Below, in pieces: positions 1 through 6,401 of a stretch of 6,401 nt of DNA. A model generated the notes under the pieces. That model was not told where the DNA came from and searched no databases. It worked only from the letters and a program-made list of their open reading frames with translations. The translations under genes and the position numbers were made by a program. Positions within the stretch are counted from its first letter, which is position 1. Each line of letters begins with the position of its first letter. This stretch comes from an uncultured Coriobacteriaceae bacterium (GTDB lineage Bacteria; Actinomycetota; Coriobacteriia; Coriobacteriales; Atopobiaceae), in NCBI GenBank assembly GCA_947367165.1, contig CANBCO010000020.1:1-6401 (forward strand), written 5' to 3'.

Positions 1-200
1 CTGGACAGTTTGACCAGACGGCCGACTCATGTGCACAGTGTATTCAGATGCTTACCGGAGGTGCGCGACCACGCGTGAATACGGCTCGCGTCTATCTTTT
101 TAAAGGCACGCTGAGCGATGACGATAAAAAAAAGATTGGACGCTATCTGGTAAATCCTGTTGAAAATCGCATTTCGTCTTCAAAAAAGCCGGTAAGCTGA
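1..200 (+). CDS. purL: PurL (FGAM synthase) N-terminal, PurS-like part; 5' end outside window, ends at in-frame TGA
   Basis: Reading from base 3, the 65 codons before TGA 198-200 match the end of the PurS-like N-terminal domain of large single-chain PurL. Visible motifs are GQFDQTADSCAQCIQMLTGG, then NTARVYLF, then LVNPVENR. In the family this region helps assemble the FGAR-binding and ammonia-channel part of the enzyme. From memory of clostridial PurL, about 90 residues should lie upstream of the window. The frame is identical to that of the 1054-aa ORF starting at 303. The 34 codons between the stop and that ATG (201-302) also read as PurL linker, including ELPKPVETVVGF. So this is the 5' part of one purL gene, not a separate gene, unless the split is natural. 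An A8 run (126-133) leaves the frame intact. The identity is firm. Whether this piece is made as a stable polypeptide of about 155 aa is unknown. Confidence 0.8.
   Translation, partial: GQFDQTADSCAQCIQMLTGGARPRVNTARVYLFKGTLSDDDKKKIGRYLVNPVENRISSSKKPVS
198..200 (+). other. In-frame TGA stop inside purL
   Basis: This TGA lies in the same frame as the PurL coding sequence on both sides. Between the conserved NPVENR and the VVGF segment, my remembered clostridial PurL sequences have the same number of residues if the TGA counts as one residue. It sits opposite a leucine-like position after KP. A single substitution such as TTA to TGA would explain it, and no indel is needed. The four complete coding regions in the window all end in TAA and use TGG for Trp, and none of them contains another in-frame TGA, so a window-wide reassigned UGA is unlikely. 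Nonsense mutation, sequence error, readthrough and a true split gene all remain open. Confidence 0.85.
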
Positions 201-302
201 GAGGTTGCTCTAGAGCTTCCAAAGCCGGTTGAGACAGTTGTAGGATTTTGCGAAAAAACTCAAGATGAGCTTGCAACTTTTTTAGAAGAGTTTGGTCTTG
301 CA

Positions 303-3300
303 ATGGATCTGGCAGACTTGCAATTCTTACAAGCCTACTTTAGAGACGAGGAAAAGCGCGACCCCACGGTAACAGAGATTAGAGTTATTGACACCTACTG
401 GTCAGACCATTGTAGGCATACCACATTTGGCACACACCTCACGCACGTTTCCATAGAGCATCCTCAAGTTCAAGAAGGATACAATCGCTACTTACAAGCG
501 CGAAAAGAAGTCTATGGAGCTCACGCAGATGAGCGCCCAATTACGTTAATGGACATTGCAACCTTAGGCGCAAAGGTGTTAAAAAAACGCGGTGAGCTGC
601 CAGAACTTGACATAAGTGAGGAGATTAACGCCTGTTCAATTCATGTAGATGCCACAGTAGATGGCAACCAAGAAGATTGGCTGCTCATGTTTAAAAATGA
701 GACCCATAACCACCCTACAGAGATTGAGCCGTTTGGTGGTGCGGCAACCTGTATTGGAGGCTGCATTCGCGACCCGTTGAGCGGCCGTGCCTACGTGCAC
801 CAGGCTATGCGTGTCACGGGATGCGCTGATCCCAGAACGCCCTTTGATGAGACTATGGCACATAAACTTCCACAAAAGCAAATTGCCGTGGGTGCTGCTA
901 ACGGATATTCCAGCTATGGTAATCAAATTGGCCTTGCCACCGGGCTTGTGAGCGAACTATATCACCCAGGATATGCCGCAAAGCACCTGGAATGCGGTGC
1001 TGTGGTGGCTGCAGTTCCGGCAAAACAGGTCTTGCGAGAAGAGCCTAAAGCGGGGGATGTGGTAGTTCTTCTTGGGGGCAGAACGGGGCGCGACGGCATT
1101 GGAGGCGCAACAGGCTCGAGCAAAAGCCACAACGAGACCTCGCTTACCACGATGGCAAGTGAGGTGCAAAAAGGAAACGCTCCTGAGGAACGCAAGATTC
1201 AACGCCTCTTTAGAGATTCCCGAGTAACCCGCCTCATTAAACGTTGCAACGATTTTGGGGCAGGCGGTGTGAGCGTGGCTATTGGTGAACTTGCAGACGG
1301 GCTTGAGATTGATTTGGACGCGGTAAGAAAAAAATATGAGGGAATGGATGGCACGGAGCTAGCCATTTCTGAGTCGCAAGAGCGGATGGCGGTGGTCTTA
1401 GATAAAGGCGATGTTTCTGACTTTTGCGAGCTCGCAGCCAATGAAAATTTGGAAGCATATCCGGTGGCTACGGTGAGCCGCGAGCCGCGCATGAAGATGC
1501 AGTGGCAAGGGCAGTGTGTGGCAGACTTGTCGCGTGCGTTTTTAAACTCTAACGGCGCTTCGCGCGAGGCGGCAATACACGTTTTGAAAGCAGAGTCGCC
1601 TTCTTATGCAAGCGACCGAACGCTTGGTGATGTAGTGAGCGACCTTGACGCAGGAAGCCAAAAAGGGCTGGTTGAACGTTTTGATTCTACCGTAGGAGCT
1701 GGAAGCCTTACGATGCCGTTTGGTGGTAAAACGCAGCGCACGGCGGCGCAGACAATGGCGGCACTGCTTCCCGTCTTACCTGGACACACCACCAAAACTG
1801 CCTCGCTTATGAGTTTTGGATGCGACCTTTCAATGCTAGAATGTGACCCTTATGCTGGAGCGTATGCCTCAGTGACCATGGCACTTTCAAAGCTGGTTGC
1901 TGGCGGTGCTGATTACAAGAAAGCCTATCTTACGCTCCAGGAATACTTTTGCAAAATGACAGGCGATAAGAACCGTTGGGGGGTGCCTTTTTCGGCTTTG
2001 TTGGGGGCATTTAGTGCACAGCTTGACTATGGTGTCGCAGCTATTGGAGGCAAAGATTCGATGAGCGGCACCTTTATGGATCTGGACGTGCCTCCTACGG
2101 TGCTTGCGTTTGCCGTGGCGCCTTTTTCTGCTGATGAGCTTATTACTAATGAGTTTAAAGCTGCAGGTAATAAGGTGTATCGGCTGATTGCTTGCTCTGC
2201 AGATGACCAAAAGGAGCTCTGGGATTTTGTCCACAACCTTGCGCAGGTAAAAAAGATTGCGTCTGCTTCTGTGGTTGAAGCTCATATGGGAACTACGCTG
2301 TTTAACAGTGCGCTTGGAAACAACATTGGTTTTACCGAGGTTTGCGACCTTGGCTCACGCGCGATGTGTCCGGGTGCAATTCTTATTGAGACAGCAGAAG
2401 AGATTGACGAACACTTCGCAGATTTCATTGGTTACACGACCGATGAGCCCCACATTGTGTTTGGGTCTCAGAGCTACAGTCTAGAGGAGCTATACAAAAG
2501 TAACGCTCGGGTTTTAGAAGACGTATATCCCACACAACCTGATGAGGCCGGCAAGCGAGCGGAGGTGCCGCAGCTTTCTTTTACTGGCAGCGCTACTGTG
2601 TTTGCCACACCTTCTGCGCATGCCGAGAAACGCGCCAAAAAACTCGCTGCACCATCATTACACCTAGCCAAACCGCACGTGCTCATCCCGGTCTTTCCCG
2701 GAACAAACTGCGAGTACGATTCTGCGCGCGTCTGCCTAGAAGCGGGACTTGAGCCAGAGATTTGTGTTGTCAAGAATGTAAGTCCGGAGGCCCTTCAAGA
2801 ATCCGTCAACCACGTGGAGCGCGCGTTGAGCCGCTCGCAAGTGCTCTTTCTTCCAGGTGGTTTTTCGGGAGGAGATGAGCCCAACGGATCTGCTAAGTTT
2901 ATCGTGTCGTTTTTTAGAAACCCACAGATAGTAGATGCTGTTGAGGCACTTTTGCACACCCGATACGGCCTTGCACTTGGTATCTGTAACGGTTTTCAGG
3001 CCCTCATTAAGCTTGGCTTAGTGCCGTATGGCCACATCGTGGAGCCCTCTGCTACAGCTCCTACGCTTACCTACAACACGATTGGACGCCACCAGTCTAA
3101 AATTGTGCGAATCCGAGTGGCGTCAACGCTTTCGCCGTGGCTTTTAAACACCAAGGTAGGAGAGGTCTTTTCGGTGCCAATTTCACATGGCGAAGGCCGT
3201 TTTGTGGCTTCTCAAAAAGAGCTTTCACGACTTGCCGAGGCAGGTCAAATTGCAACGCAGTACGTTGACCTAGAGGGAAAGCCAACATATGCAAGCGAGT

Positions 3301-3467
3301 GGAATCCCAACGGGTCGCTCTGGGCGGTTGAAGGGATTACCTCGCCGGATGGGCGTGTCTTTGGCAAGATGGGTCATAGTGAGCGCGTGGGAACGTACTT
3401 GTATCAAAACGTGGAAGGCAAGTATAATATGGAGCTTTTCTCGGCTGCAAAAGCCTACTTTGCCTAA
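303..3467 (+). CDS. purL: Phosphoribosylformylglycinamidine synthase PurL, linker/AIRS and glutaminase part (1054 aa)
   Basis: Cytosolic enzyme converting FGAR, glutamine and ATP to FGAM in IMP synthesis. Numbered from M1 at 303, the substrate-binding signature DTYWSDHCRHTTF is at about 30-42 and NETHNHPTEIEPFGG starts at 132. GGRTGRDGIGGATGSS covers 258-273, NDFGAGG starts at 316, and AIGGKDSMSGTF begins near 580. These are the two AIRS-like halves that hold nucleotide and FGAR. The C-terminal class I glutamine amidotransferase domain starts near 790. It contains PGGFSGGDEPNG from 851, the nucleophile C895 in GICNGFQ, and the likely triad partners H1025 and E1027 in GHSER. No catalytic motif is missing. 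ATG 303 is the first in-frame ATG after the TGA at 198-200 and aligns near the start of small PurL proteins. Its upstream AGAAGAG is about 12 nt away, a poor Shine-Dalgarno placement, so the natural start is probably upstream of the window with the stop as an interruption. With the N-terminal part, the total would be near the usual ~1240-1250 aa. Confidence 0.93.
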   Translation: MDLADLQFLQAYFRDEEKRDPTVTEIRVIDTYWSDHCRHTTFGTHLTHVSIEHPQVQEGYNRYLQARKEVYGAHADERPITLMDIATLGAKVLKKRGELPELDISEEINACSIHVDATVDGNQEDWLLMFKNETHNHPTEIEPFGGAATCIGGCIRDPLSGRAYVHQAMRVTGCADPRTPFDETMAHKLPQKQIAVGAANGYSSYGNQIGLATGLVSELYHPGYAAKHLECGAVVAAVPAKQVLREEPKAGDVVVLLGGRTGRDGIGGATGSSKSHNETSLTTMASEVQKGNAPEERKIQRLFRDSRVTRLIKRCNDFGAGGVSVAIGELADGLEIDLDAVRKKYEGMDGTELAISESQERMAVVLDKGDVSDFCELAANENLEAYPVATVSREPRMKMQWQGQCVADLSRAFLNSNGASREAAIHVLKAESPSYASDRTLGDVVSDLDAGSQKGLVERFDSTVGAGSLTMPFGGKTQRTAAQTMAALLPVLPGHTTKTASLMSFGCDLSMLECDPYAGAYASVTMALSKLVAGGADYKKAYLTLQEYFCKMTGDKNRWGVPFSALLGAFSAQLDYGVAAIGGKDSMSGTFMDLDVPPTVLAFAVAPFSADELITNEFKAAGNKVYRLIACSADDQKELWDFVHNLAQVKKIASASVVEAHMGTTLFNSALGNNIGFTEVCDLGSRAMCPGAILIETAEEIDEHFADFIGYTTDEPHIVFGSQSYSLEELYKSNARVLEDVYPTQPDEAGKRAEVPQLSFTGSATVFATPSAHAEKRAKKLAAPSLHLAKPHVLIPVFPGTNCEYDSARVCLEAGLEPEICVVKNVSPEALQESVNHVERALSRSQVLFLPGGFSGGDEPNGSAKFIVSFFRNPQIVDAVEALLHTRYGLALGICNGFQALIKLGLVPYGHIVEPSATAPTLTYNTIGRHQSKIVRIRVASTLSPWLLNTKVGEVFSVPISHGEGRFVASQKELSRLAEAGQIATQYVDLEGKPTYASEWNPNGSLWAVEGITSPDGRVFGKMGHSERVGTYLYQNVEGKYNMELFSAAKAYFA

Positions 3468-3557
3468 TCGCGTGCTTGTGAATGCAGGTATTCGCCCCGC
3501 CGAGAAACGCACCTCATCCCAAGTCGCCGGCCCGCGCCATCGGCCAAAGAAAACATT

Positions 3558-3592
3558 AAAAAAACGTAATTTCTGCTCACAAAAAAACGTAA
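3558..3592 (+). repeat. Direct repeat AAAAAAACGTAA, two copies 23 bp apart
   Basis: Identical 12-mers AAAAAAACGTAA occur at 3558-3569 and 3581-3592, start to start 23 bp, slightly over two helical turns. They put two phased A-tracts on about the same face of the DNA. They lie upstream of and within the spacer of the promoter candidate at 3576-3605. This arrangement would suit paired operator sites or a curved upstream element, but no known regulator motif is recognised. Confidence 0.55.
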
Positions 3593-3605
3593 AAAGCGTC
3601 ATACT
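3576..3605 (+). promoter_or_regulatory. Weak candidate sigma70-type promoter for the oxidoreductase operon
   Basis: CTCACA (3576-3581) matches the -35 consensus TTGACA at four of six positions. CATACT (3600-3605) matches TATAAT at four of six, and the spacer is 18 bp. Transcription would begin near 3612, leaving a leader of about 60 nt that contains the 3624-3642 hairpin. The match is weak and was chosen by position, so it is only a hypothesis. Confidence 0.3.
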
Positions 3606-3623
3606 AGAACGCGGCACATTTTT

Positions 3624-3642
3624 GCGCCTTACCACAAGGCGC
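3624..3642 (+). promoter_or_regulatory. Leader hairpin before the oxidoreductase operon
   Basis: GCGCCTT (3624-3630) and AAGGCGC (3636-3642) are perfect inverted repeats around the five-base loop ACCAC. The T-run is on the 5' side and the 3' side continues GCTACG, so it does not look like an intrinsic terminator on the + strand. On the - strand the stem would be followed by A residues, not U, so it is not a terminator there either. Its 3' foot ends 14 bases before the Shine-Dalgarno sequence, so it may stabilise the leader mRNA or bind a regulator. Confidence 0.5.
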
Positions 3643-3671
3643 GCTACGCAATATACAAGAAAGGAGCGTCA

Positions 3672-4244
3672 ATGCAGAAATTGACCGAAATTCGCTGGCA
3701 TGCTCGTGCTGGACAAGGTGCTGTTACGGCTTCTCGTCTCGTCGCAGAAACCGCAATGGACGACGGTATGTACATGCAAGCTATGCCCGAGTACGGTGCA
3801 GAGCGCCAAGGAGCCCCCTTAAAGGCCTACACGCGTATCTCGCCAGATCCAATCGAGATCCACAACAACATTTTGCACCCTTCTATCGTGATTGTCTTGG
3901 ATGACACACTGCTTCCAGATATAGATGTGTGCGAAGGTATTACAGAAGACGGGCTGCTTTTGGTAAACACCCGTATGGATGCCGATGAAGTGCGCGAGGT
4001 GGCAATTAACGTCCCTGCCTCCATCGACGTCAAAACGGTTGACGCGTCAAACATTGCTGTGAACACGATTGGCCGCGACATTCCAAACACGCCAATCGCT
4101 GGAGCACTAGCAAAAGTAACTGACGTCATTAACGTTGACTCGCTAAAGAAATATGTTGAAAAAAGCTTCTCCGAGAAATTCTCGGAAAAAATTGTTGCAG
4201 GCAATTTGGCCTCAATCGACAGAGCGTATGAGGAGGTGCACTAA
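3672..4244 (+). CDS. porG: 2-oxoacid:ferredoxin oxidoreductase gamma subunit (pyruvate type likely)
   Basis: Gamma subunit of the four-subunit 2-oxoacid:acceptor oxidoreductase, which makes acyl-CoA, CO2 and reduced ferredoxin from a 2-oxoacid and CoA in the cytoplasm. The N-terminus carries the family signature: RAGQGAVTASRLVAETA at about residues 12-28 (GQG at 14-16), then MPEYGAERQGAPLKAYTRIS at about 38-57. The C-terminal KIVAGNLASIDRAYEEVH is also typical. The 190-aa length fits the family. The ATG at 3672 is set by the strong AAGAAAGGAG five bases upstream. The stop overlaps the next start as TAATG. Near the C-terminus FSEK is repeated in tandem (4167-4190). The substrate cannot be settled from this subunit: pyruvate is favoured, but 2-ketoisovalerate and other 2-oxoacid enzymes share the fold and gene order. 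It is also called PorC in some genomes. Confidence 0.88.
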   Translation: MQKLTEIRWHARAGQGAVTASRLVAETAMDDGMYMQAMPEYGAERQGAPLKAYTRISPDPIEIHNNILHPSIVIVLDDTLLPDIDVCEGITEDGLLLVNTRMDADEVREVAINVPASIDVKTVDASNIAVNTIGRDIPNTPIAGALAKVTDVINVDSLKKYVEKSFSEKFSEKIVAGNLASIDRAYEEVH

Positions 4245-4573
4245 TGAGCTGGGATATTTCGGGATATGAAAAATGGACCTGGGACGAGATTCCTTTGGGC
4301 GCAATGACGCTTGAAGGCGGAACCGGCGTTGAGCACAAAACTGGTGACTGGCGCGTAAAGCGTCCCGTCTGGGATAAAGAAAAATGCAAAAACTGCCTCT
4401 TTTGCTGGGTATATTGCCCAGACAACTGCTGTGAAGCAAAGGACGAGACCATGGTGGGCATTGACTATGAGCACTGCAAAGGCTGTGGAGTCTGCGCGCA
4501 GGTTTGTCCGTTTGATGCAATTCACATGATGGGCGAAAAAGACGCACGCGCTGAGGAAGAAGGTGAACACTAA
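4244..4573 (+). CDS. porD: 2-oxoacid:ferredoxin oxidoreductase delta subunit, 2x[4Fe-4S] ferredoxin-like
   Basis: Small electron-transfer subunit of the same complex, carrying electrons from the thiamine-bound intermediate towards external ferredoxin. The 109-residue protein has two classical CxxCxxCxxxCP motifs: C48, C51, C54 and C58, then C78, C81, C84 and C88, which should hold two [4Fe-4S] clusters. A further pair, C62-C63, follows the first motif. The first ~40 residues are Trp- and Gly-rich (SWDISGYEKWTWDEIP), as is common ahead of the clusters in delta subunits. The C-terminal tail is acidic. ATG 4244 overlaps the gamma stop (TAATG) and has AGGAGG at 4231-4236, so translation is probably coupled and roughly stoichiometric. 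Its own stop overlaps the alpha start in the same way. Confidence 0.92.
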   Translation: MSWDISGYEKWTWDEIPLGAMTLEGGTGVEHKTGDWRVKRPVWDKEKCKNCLFCWVYCPDNCCEAKDETMVGIDYEHCKGCGVCAQVCPFDAIHMMGEKDARAEEEGEH

Positions 4574-5775
4574 TGGCAGAGAACAACATTAAAGTTATGG
4601 CAGCATCGGGAGACCAGATGGTGGCCGAGGCATTTCGCCAGGCCAACCCAGACGTCTTGCCAGTCTACCCAATCACTCCGCAAACAATTATTGTTGAGGA
4701 GTTTGATCGCTTTGTGGCAGAAGGCCGCATTCACACCGAGTTTGTCCCTGTTGAGTCAGAGCACTCTGCGATGGCTGCTGCCATTGGAGCAAGTGCTGCA
4801 GGAGCGCGCACCATTACGGCTACCGCTTCGCAAGGCCTCGCTTACATGTGGGAAGAGCTCTACGTAGCTGCGGGAATGCGTCTGCCTATCGTTATGGCAA
4901 ACGCCAACCGCGCCTTGAGCGCGCCCATTAACATCCACGGCGATCACTCTGATATTATGGGGTGCCGCGATTCGGGCTGGATTATGCTGTTTGCCGAAAA
5001 CGCACAAGAAGCCTACGACGACACGCTTATCTCTTTCCGCGTTGCCGAGCATCCCGACGTTATGCTTCCTGTAGCCACCACGCTTGATGGCTTTATCACT
5101 TCGCATGCCCTTGACCGCGCTGAACTCATGGATGACGAGGTAGTAGCCAAGTTTGTGGGCGAGTACAAACCAGAGCGTAGCCTTCTTGATACCGATGATC
5201 CCGTAAGCTACGGCATGTTTGCAAATCTTGGTAACTTCTACATGGAGAACAAACTTGCCCAGCGCAAAGCCATGGATGCATCCATGAAAGTGCTTCAAGA
5301 AGTAGGAGATGAGTGGGAGCAAATCAGTGGACGTCCGTTTGAGATGGTAAAGACCTTTGGCATGGAAGATGCCGAACGCGTCATCGTTGTCATTGGATCT
5401 TCCATTGGAAACGCCCGCCACGTTGCCCGCATCTTAAGAGAGCGCGGCGAGAAAGTGGGTGTTGTTGGCCTACGTGTCTTTAGACCTTTCCCAGCCGAGC
5501 AACTCGTCAATGCACTAAAAGGGGCCAAAGCGGTTGCAATCTTAGACCGCACCGAGAGCTTTGGCGGCGAAGGTGGCCCACTTTGGGCAGAGACAGTCGC
5601 AGCTCTTACCAAAGCAGGCGTTGATGTTCCATGCCGCAACTACATCTATGGTTTGGGCGGTGCAGATGTTACCGTAGAACTTCTTGAGGGCATCTATGAA
5701 GACCTCAAAGAGCTTCCTGCTCAAGCTGCAAAACACGAGATTCCAGCAGTTGCCTATCGTGGCAACCGTTCTTAA
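4573..5775 (+). CDS. porA: 2-oxoacid:ferredoxin oxidoreductase alpha subunit (PorA-like)
   Basis: Alpha subunit of 400 aa, holding the pyrimidine-binding (PYR) thiamine-diphosphate domain and the transketolase C-like domain. VYPITPQT (31-38) is the substrate-loop signature. E61 in PVESEHSAMAAAIGAS corresponds to the conserved glutamate that activates the cofactor. R113 in ANRALSAPINIHGDHSD sits where pyruvate:ferredoxin oxidoreductase has its substrate-contacting arginine; this is my assignment from family knowledge. The second half includes VIVVIGSSIGNARHVARILRE (residue runs near 275-295) and the LRVFRPFP strand typical of domain II. Start ATG 4573 overlaps the delta stop; GAAGAAGGTG just upstream serves as ribosome binding site. 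Length and motifs are normal. The PITP loop favours pyruvate without proving it. The beta gene follows after 18 bp. Confidence 0.92.
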   Translation: MAENNIKVMAASGDQMVAEAFRQANPDVLPVYPITPQTIIVEEFDRFVAEGRIHTEFVPVESEHSAMAAAIGASAAGARTITATASQGLAYMWEELYVAAGMRLPIVMANANRALSAPINIHGDHSDIMGCRDSGWIMLFAENAQEAYDDTLISFRVAEHPDVMLPVATTLDGFITSHALDRAELMDDEVVAKFVGEYKPERSLLDTDDPVSYGMFANLGNFYMENKLAQRKAMDASMKVLQEVGDEWEQISGRPFEMVKTFGMEDAERVIVVIGSSIGNARHVARILRERGEKVGVVGLRVFRPFPAEQLVNALKGAKAVAILDRTESFGGEGGPLWAETVAALTKAGVDVPCRNYIYGLGGADVTVELLEGIYEDLKELPAQAAKHEIPAVAYRGNRS

Positions 5776-5793
5776 AGAAAGCGAGGATGATTT

Positions 5794-6401
5794 ATGGCTA
5801 CGTTAAAAGAGCTAACTCATACACCTCAGCATCTGACTCCTGGACACTCCATGTGCGGAGGGTGCGGAGCGCCCATCGCAGTGCGCCAAGTCCTTATGGG
5901 CGCAGGTAAAACACCTGTGGTTTGCTCGAGCGCAACCGGATGCTTAGAGGTTTCAACTACAACGTTTCCGTATACCAGCTGGGCTGGCGGGTTTATCCAC
6001 AACACCTTCCAGTCTTCTGCGGCTACCATTTCTGGTGTAGAAGCTGCGTTTCGCGGGCTTAAACGTGCAGGCAAAATCCCTGCGGATAAAAAAATTAAGT
6101 TTGTTGCTTTTGGCGGAGACGGTGGAACTTACGACATTGGTCTTCAGGCATTAAGCGGTGCATTAGAGCGCGGACACGACTTCTTATACGTCTGCTACGA
6201 CAACGGTGCCTACATGAACACCGGAATCCAGCGTTCCGGCGCGACGCCATACAGCGCATGGACCACCACGAGTGAAGTGGGAGATGCCGTTCCAGGCAAG
6301 CGTCACTTTGAAAAGGACCTTACCTCAATTGTGGCAGCTCACCACATCCCATACGCGGCACAAGCTTCCATCTCTAACTGGCAAGACCTGGTAAAGAAGG
6401 C
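5794..6401 (+). CDS. porB: 2-oxoacid:ferredoxin oxidoreductase beta subunit (PorB-like), 3' end outside window
   Basis: The frame from ATG 5794 is open to the window edge: 202 codons plus 2 bases. GAGGA at 5783-5787, six bases upstream, supports the start, and the alpha stop is 18 bp before. The beta subunit binds the thiamine diphosphate pyrophosphate and a proximal [4Fe-4S] cluster. Cluster ligands seen are C21 and C24 in GHSMCGGCGAP and C50 in SSATGCLEVST; the fourth is expected beyond the window. The cofactor motif is GDGGTYDIGLQALSGALERG (108-127), then YDNGAYMNTGIQRSG from 135, where D109 and N137 would coordinate the metal and cofactor. Full family length is about 300 aa, so roughly a third is missing here only because the window ends. 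Pyruvate is the likeliest substrate. Confidence 0.92.
   Translation, partial: MATLKELTHTPQHLTPGHSMCGGCGAPIAVRQVLMGAGKTPVVCSSATGCLEVSTTTFPYTSWAGGFIHNTFQSSAATISGVEAAFRGLKRAGKIPADKKIKFVAFGGDGGTYDIGLQALSGALERGHDFLYVCYDNGAYMNTGIQRSGATPYSAWTTTSEVGDAVPGKRHFEKDLTSIVAAHHIPYAAQASISNWQDLVKK

Larger units (their letters stand above)
3468..3671 (+). other. Intergenic region between purL and the oxidoreductase operon
   Basis: This 204-bp gap has no supported gene. About the first 75 bases are GC-rich and I see no classical terminator there: short GGCC/CCGG complementarities near 3522-3546 are not followed by a T-run. From about 3547 the sequence turns A-rich and carries a 12-bp direct repeat. Next come a possible promoter, a hairpin and the ribosome binding site AAGAAAGGAG (3657-3666), which sits 5 bases before the ATG at 3672. 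The layout suggests that the oxidoreductase operon is transcribed from here rather than only by read-through from purL. Confidence 0.6.

Noticed and set aside
198..240. Selenocysteine reading of the TGA
   Set aside because: Bases after the TGA form only a weak stem (GGTT-GCT, CTAG loop, AGC-TTCC) with an internal loop and no typical bacterial SECIS apex. From memory, homologues do not have cysteine at this position.
1887..2285. Antisense open frame of 132 codons in purL
   Set aside because: It is opposite the conserved second AIRS-like half of PurL, with no independent coding signal.
3520..3550. Rho-independent terminator after purL
   Set aside because: GC-rich short complementarities exist, but they are only about four base pairs and are followed by A-rich, not T-rich, sequence.
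3289..3684. Open frame of 131 codons spanning the purL 3' end and the intergenic region
   Set aside because: Its first half is an alternate frame of purL, the rest is low-complexity Lys/Arg/Thr-rich sequence, and it runs through the hairpin and ribosome binding site of the gamma gene.
4756..5421. Long antisense open frame (221 codons) inside the alpha gene
   Set aside because: It lies wholly opposite a well-conserved subunit gene, its product resembles no family I know, and no ribosome binding site or promoter supports it.
1..6401. Reassigned UGA code (Trp or Gly)
   Set aside because: Trp is TGG and Gly is GGN throughout, and the four complete coding regions have no other in-frame TGA. One isolated TGA is not evidence of a variant code.

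Overview
The window looks like chromosomal DNA from an anaerobic bacterium. Three things suggest this: a large single-chain, clostridial/actinobacterial-type FGAM synthase (PurL), a four-gene 2-oxoacid:ferredoxin oxidoreductase operon (probably pyruvate), and roughly balanced base composition. A Coriobacteriia member of the Atopobium/Lancefieldella type would fit, but that is a guess from protein style and composition. Everything recognised lies on the + strand.

Layout. (1) 1-3467 is the purine-biosynthesis gene purL, whose first ~90 codons lie upstream of the window. It is interrupted by one in-frame TGA at 198-200. The reading frame is the same on both sides, and the protein on both sides aligns with PurL without a gap. 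The stop falls in the linker between the PurS-like N-terminal domain and the rest of the enzyme (linker, two AIRS-like halves, C-terminal glutamine amidotransferase). The 1054-residue downstream part opens at ATG 303 and keeps all its signature motifs. (2) 3468-3671 is a 204-bp intergenic region: GC-rich in its first part and A-rich in its second. It holds a 12-bp direct repeat in two copies 23 bp apart, a weak promoter candidate and a perfect 7-bp-stem hairpin just before a strong ribosome binding site. (3) 3672-6401 is a tight operon, gamma (190 aa), delta (109 aa, two 4Fe-4S motifs), alpha (400 aa) and beta (first 202 codons, runs off the window). TAATG overlaps join gamma to delta and delta to alpha.

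How the genes work together. PurL makes FGAM from FGAR, glutamine and ATP, the fourth step of IMP synthesis. The four oxidoreductase subunits form one enzyme that decarboxylates a 2-oxoacid onto CoA and passes electrons through Fe-S clusters to ferredoxin. The two units have no obvious functional link, and the intergenic region probably gives the oxidoreductase its own promoter.

The main point of interest is the purL stop codon: a recent nonsense mutation or sequence error, a readthrough site, or a natural split into PurS-like and PurL-PurQ polypeptides. I saw no mobile element, CRISPR array, tRNA or rRNA, and no convincing new system.
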